From contig JAGDMF010000003.1 in the NCBI GenBank assembly GCA_017860455.1, forward strand, positions 1 to 64,000: a stretch of DNA of 64,000 nucleotides, in the 5' to 3' direction. Positions 63,752-64,000 of the stretch are shown piece by piece. The notes under the pieces are model-generated. The model worked only from the letters and a program-made list of their open reading frames with translations, did not search any database and was not told where the DNA came from. The translations under genes were made by a program, and so were the position numbers. The DNA is from Bacteroidota bacterium (GTDB lineage Bacteria > Bacteroidota > Bacteroidia > Bacteroidales > WCHB1-69). Position 1 is the first letter of the stretch. Every line of letters begins with the position of its first letter.

Positions 63752-64000
63752 TCATTTTCTTTATTATATTCGACGATGAATAGCCTTCCACAAAAGGGAT
63801 GGTGATCACTTGTCCCCCATGATTTTGCACCACATCTGCACCCACAATATCTTTTATTTGGTAATCGCCCCCTTTCACTAAAAAGTCAGGAACAATTTGA
63901 GCAATCAGGTTATAAGGAGTATCCTCTTCAAAAAGCACAACATAATCAACAAACTGCAGAGCCGCTAAAACCAAAGCTCTTGCATTTTCAGGATTGATAG
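63735..64000 (-). CDS. Nucleotidyltransferase, C-terminal part (heptose-1-phosphate adenylyltransferase-like), cut by the window
   Basis: The frame is open to the right edge, so the start and the HxGH motif lie beyond 64000. The visible 88 residues end in VKGGDYQIKDIVGADVV, followed by GGQVITIPFVEGYSSS, as in RfaE domain II / HldE C-terminal cytidylyltransferase-like enzymes that make ADP-heptose for LPS. The overlap with the M23 gene indicates the operon begins outside. Confidence 0.85.
   Translation of the reverse strand, partial: INPENARALVLAALQFVDYVVLFEEDTPYNLIAQIVPDFLVKGGDYQIKDIVGADVVQNHGGQVITIPFVEGYSSSNIIKKMNDENA

Overview
This window reads as chromosomal DNA from a low-GC member of the phylum Bacteroidota. 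The signs are very AT-rich intergenic DNA, many -7 boxes of the Bacteroidota type TAnnTTTG (CAAAnnTA on the minus strand), almost no Shine-Dalgarno sequences, and families typical of the phylum: DUF4221-like propeller lipoproteins, carboxypeptidase-regulatory/beta-barrel outer-membrane proteins, DUF4252, DUF4369, GT117/DUF2723 and RHS core fragments. The class or genus cannot be fixed from the sequence alone.

Layout. (1) 1-8213 is an accessory locus. Three copies of a structured leader RNA each precede a gene for a small exported protein. Two of these proteins share an identical six-cysteine spacing. They are followed by a propeller lipoprotein, a CxxC lipoprotein and a beta-barrel outer-membrane protein; a second copy of the locus has the propeller and CxxC parts fused into one protein. 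(2) 8325-32216 is mostly housekeeping: gcvP, rlmF, a CPA2 antiporter, an unusual citrate-lyase-like/SGNH fusion, pruA, purA, an oligopeptide-type ABC ATPase, parE, a NIF3 protein, a zinc-ribbon protein and a TauE-type transporter. It includes a family of three Cys-rich lipopeptides (19701-20486) and a winged-helix gene with a 26-bp palindromic operator, followed by a broken nucleotidyltransferase gene (26079-26752). (3) 32219-43255 is a plastic region. Five promoter cassettes carry RHS tips or their remnants plus cargo genes, separated by degenerate repeats; murG and an ECF sigma/anti-sigma operon lie among them. (4) 43276-50146 is an operon read leftward: GT117, purD, mlaE, mlaF, cvpA. (5) 50575-57359 is a tightly overlapping six-gene operon: PqqD-like, ATP-grasp, PLP decarboxylase, urea-transporter/M23 fusion, outer-membrane barrel, TPR protein. 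Nothing in it names a product, and it is one of the two best candidates for an undescribed system. (6) 57474-64000 holds meaB, a frameshifted secreted-protein gene, and a leftward operon (heptose-phosphate adenylyltransferase-like, M23/LysM, dCMP deaminase, uppP, truB, ferredoxin-like DUF362).

The strongest leads are the leader RNA/Cys-peptide export locus, the PqqD/ATP-grasp/decarboxylase operon, and the RHS-tip cassette array with a JAMM-protease tip. No rRNA, tRNA, CRISPR array or intact insertion sequence was recognised.
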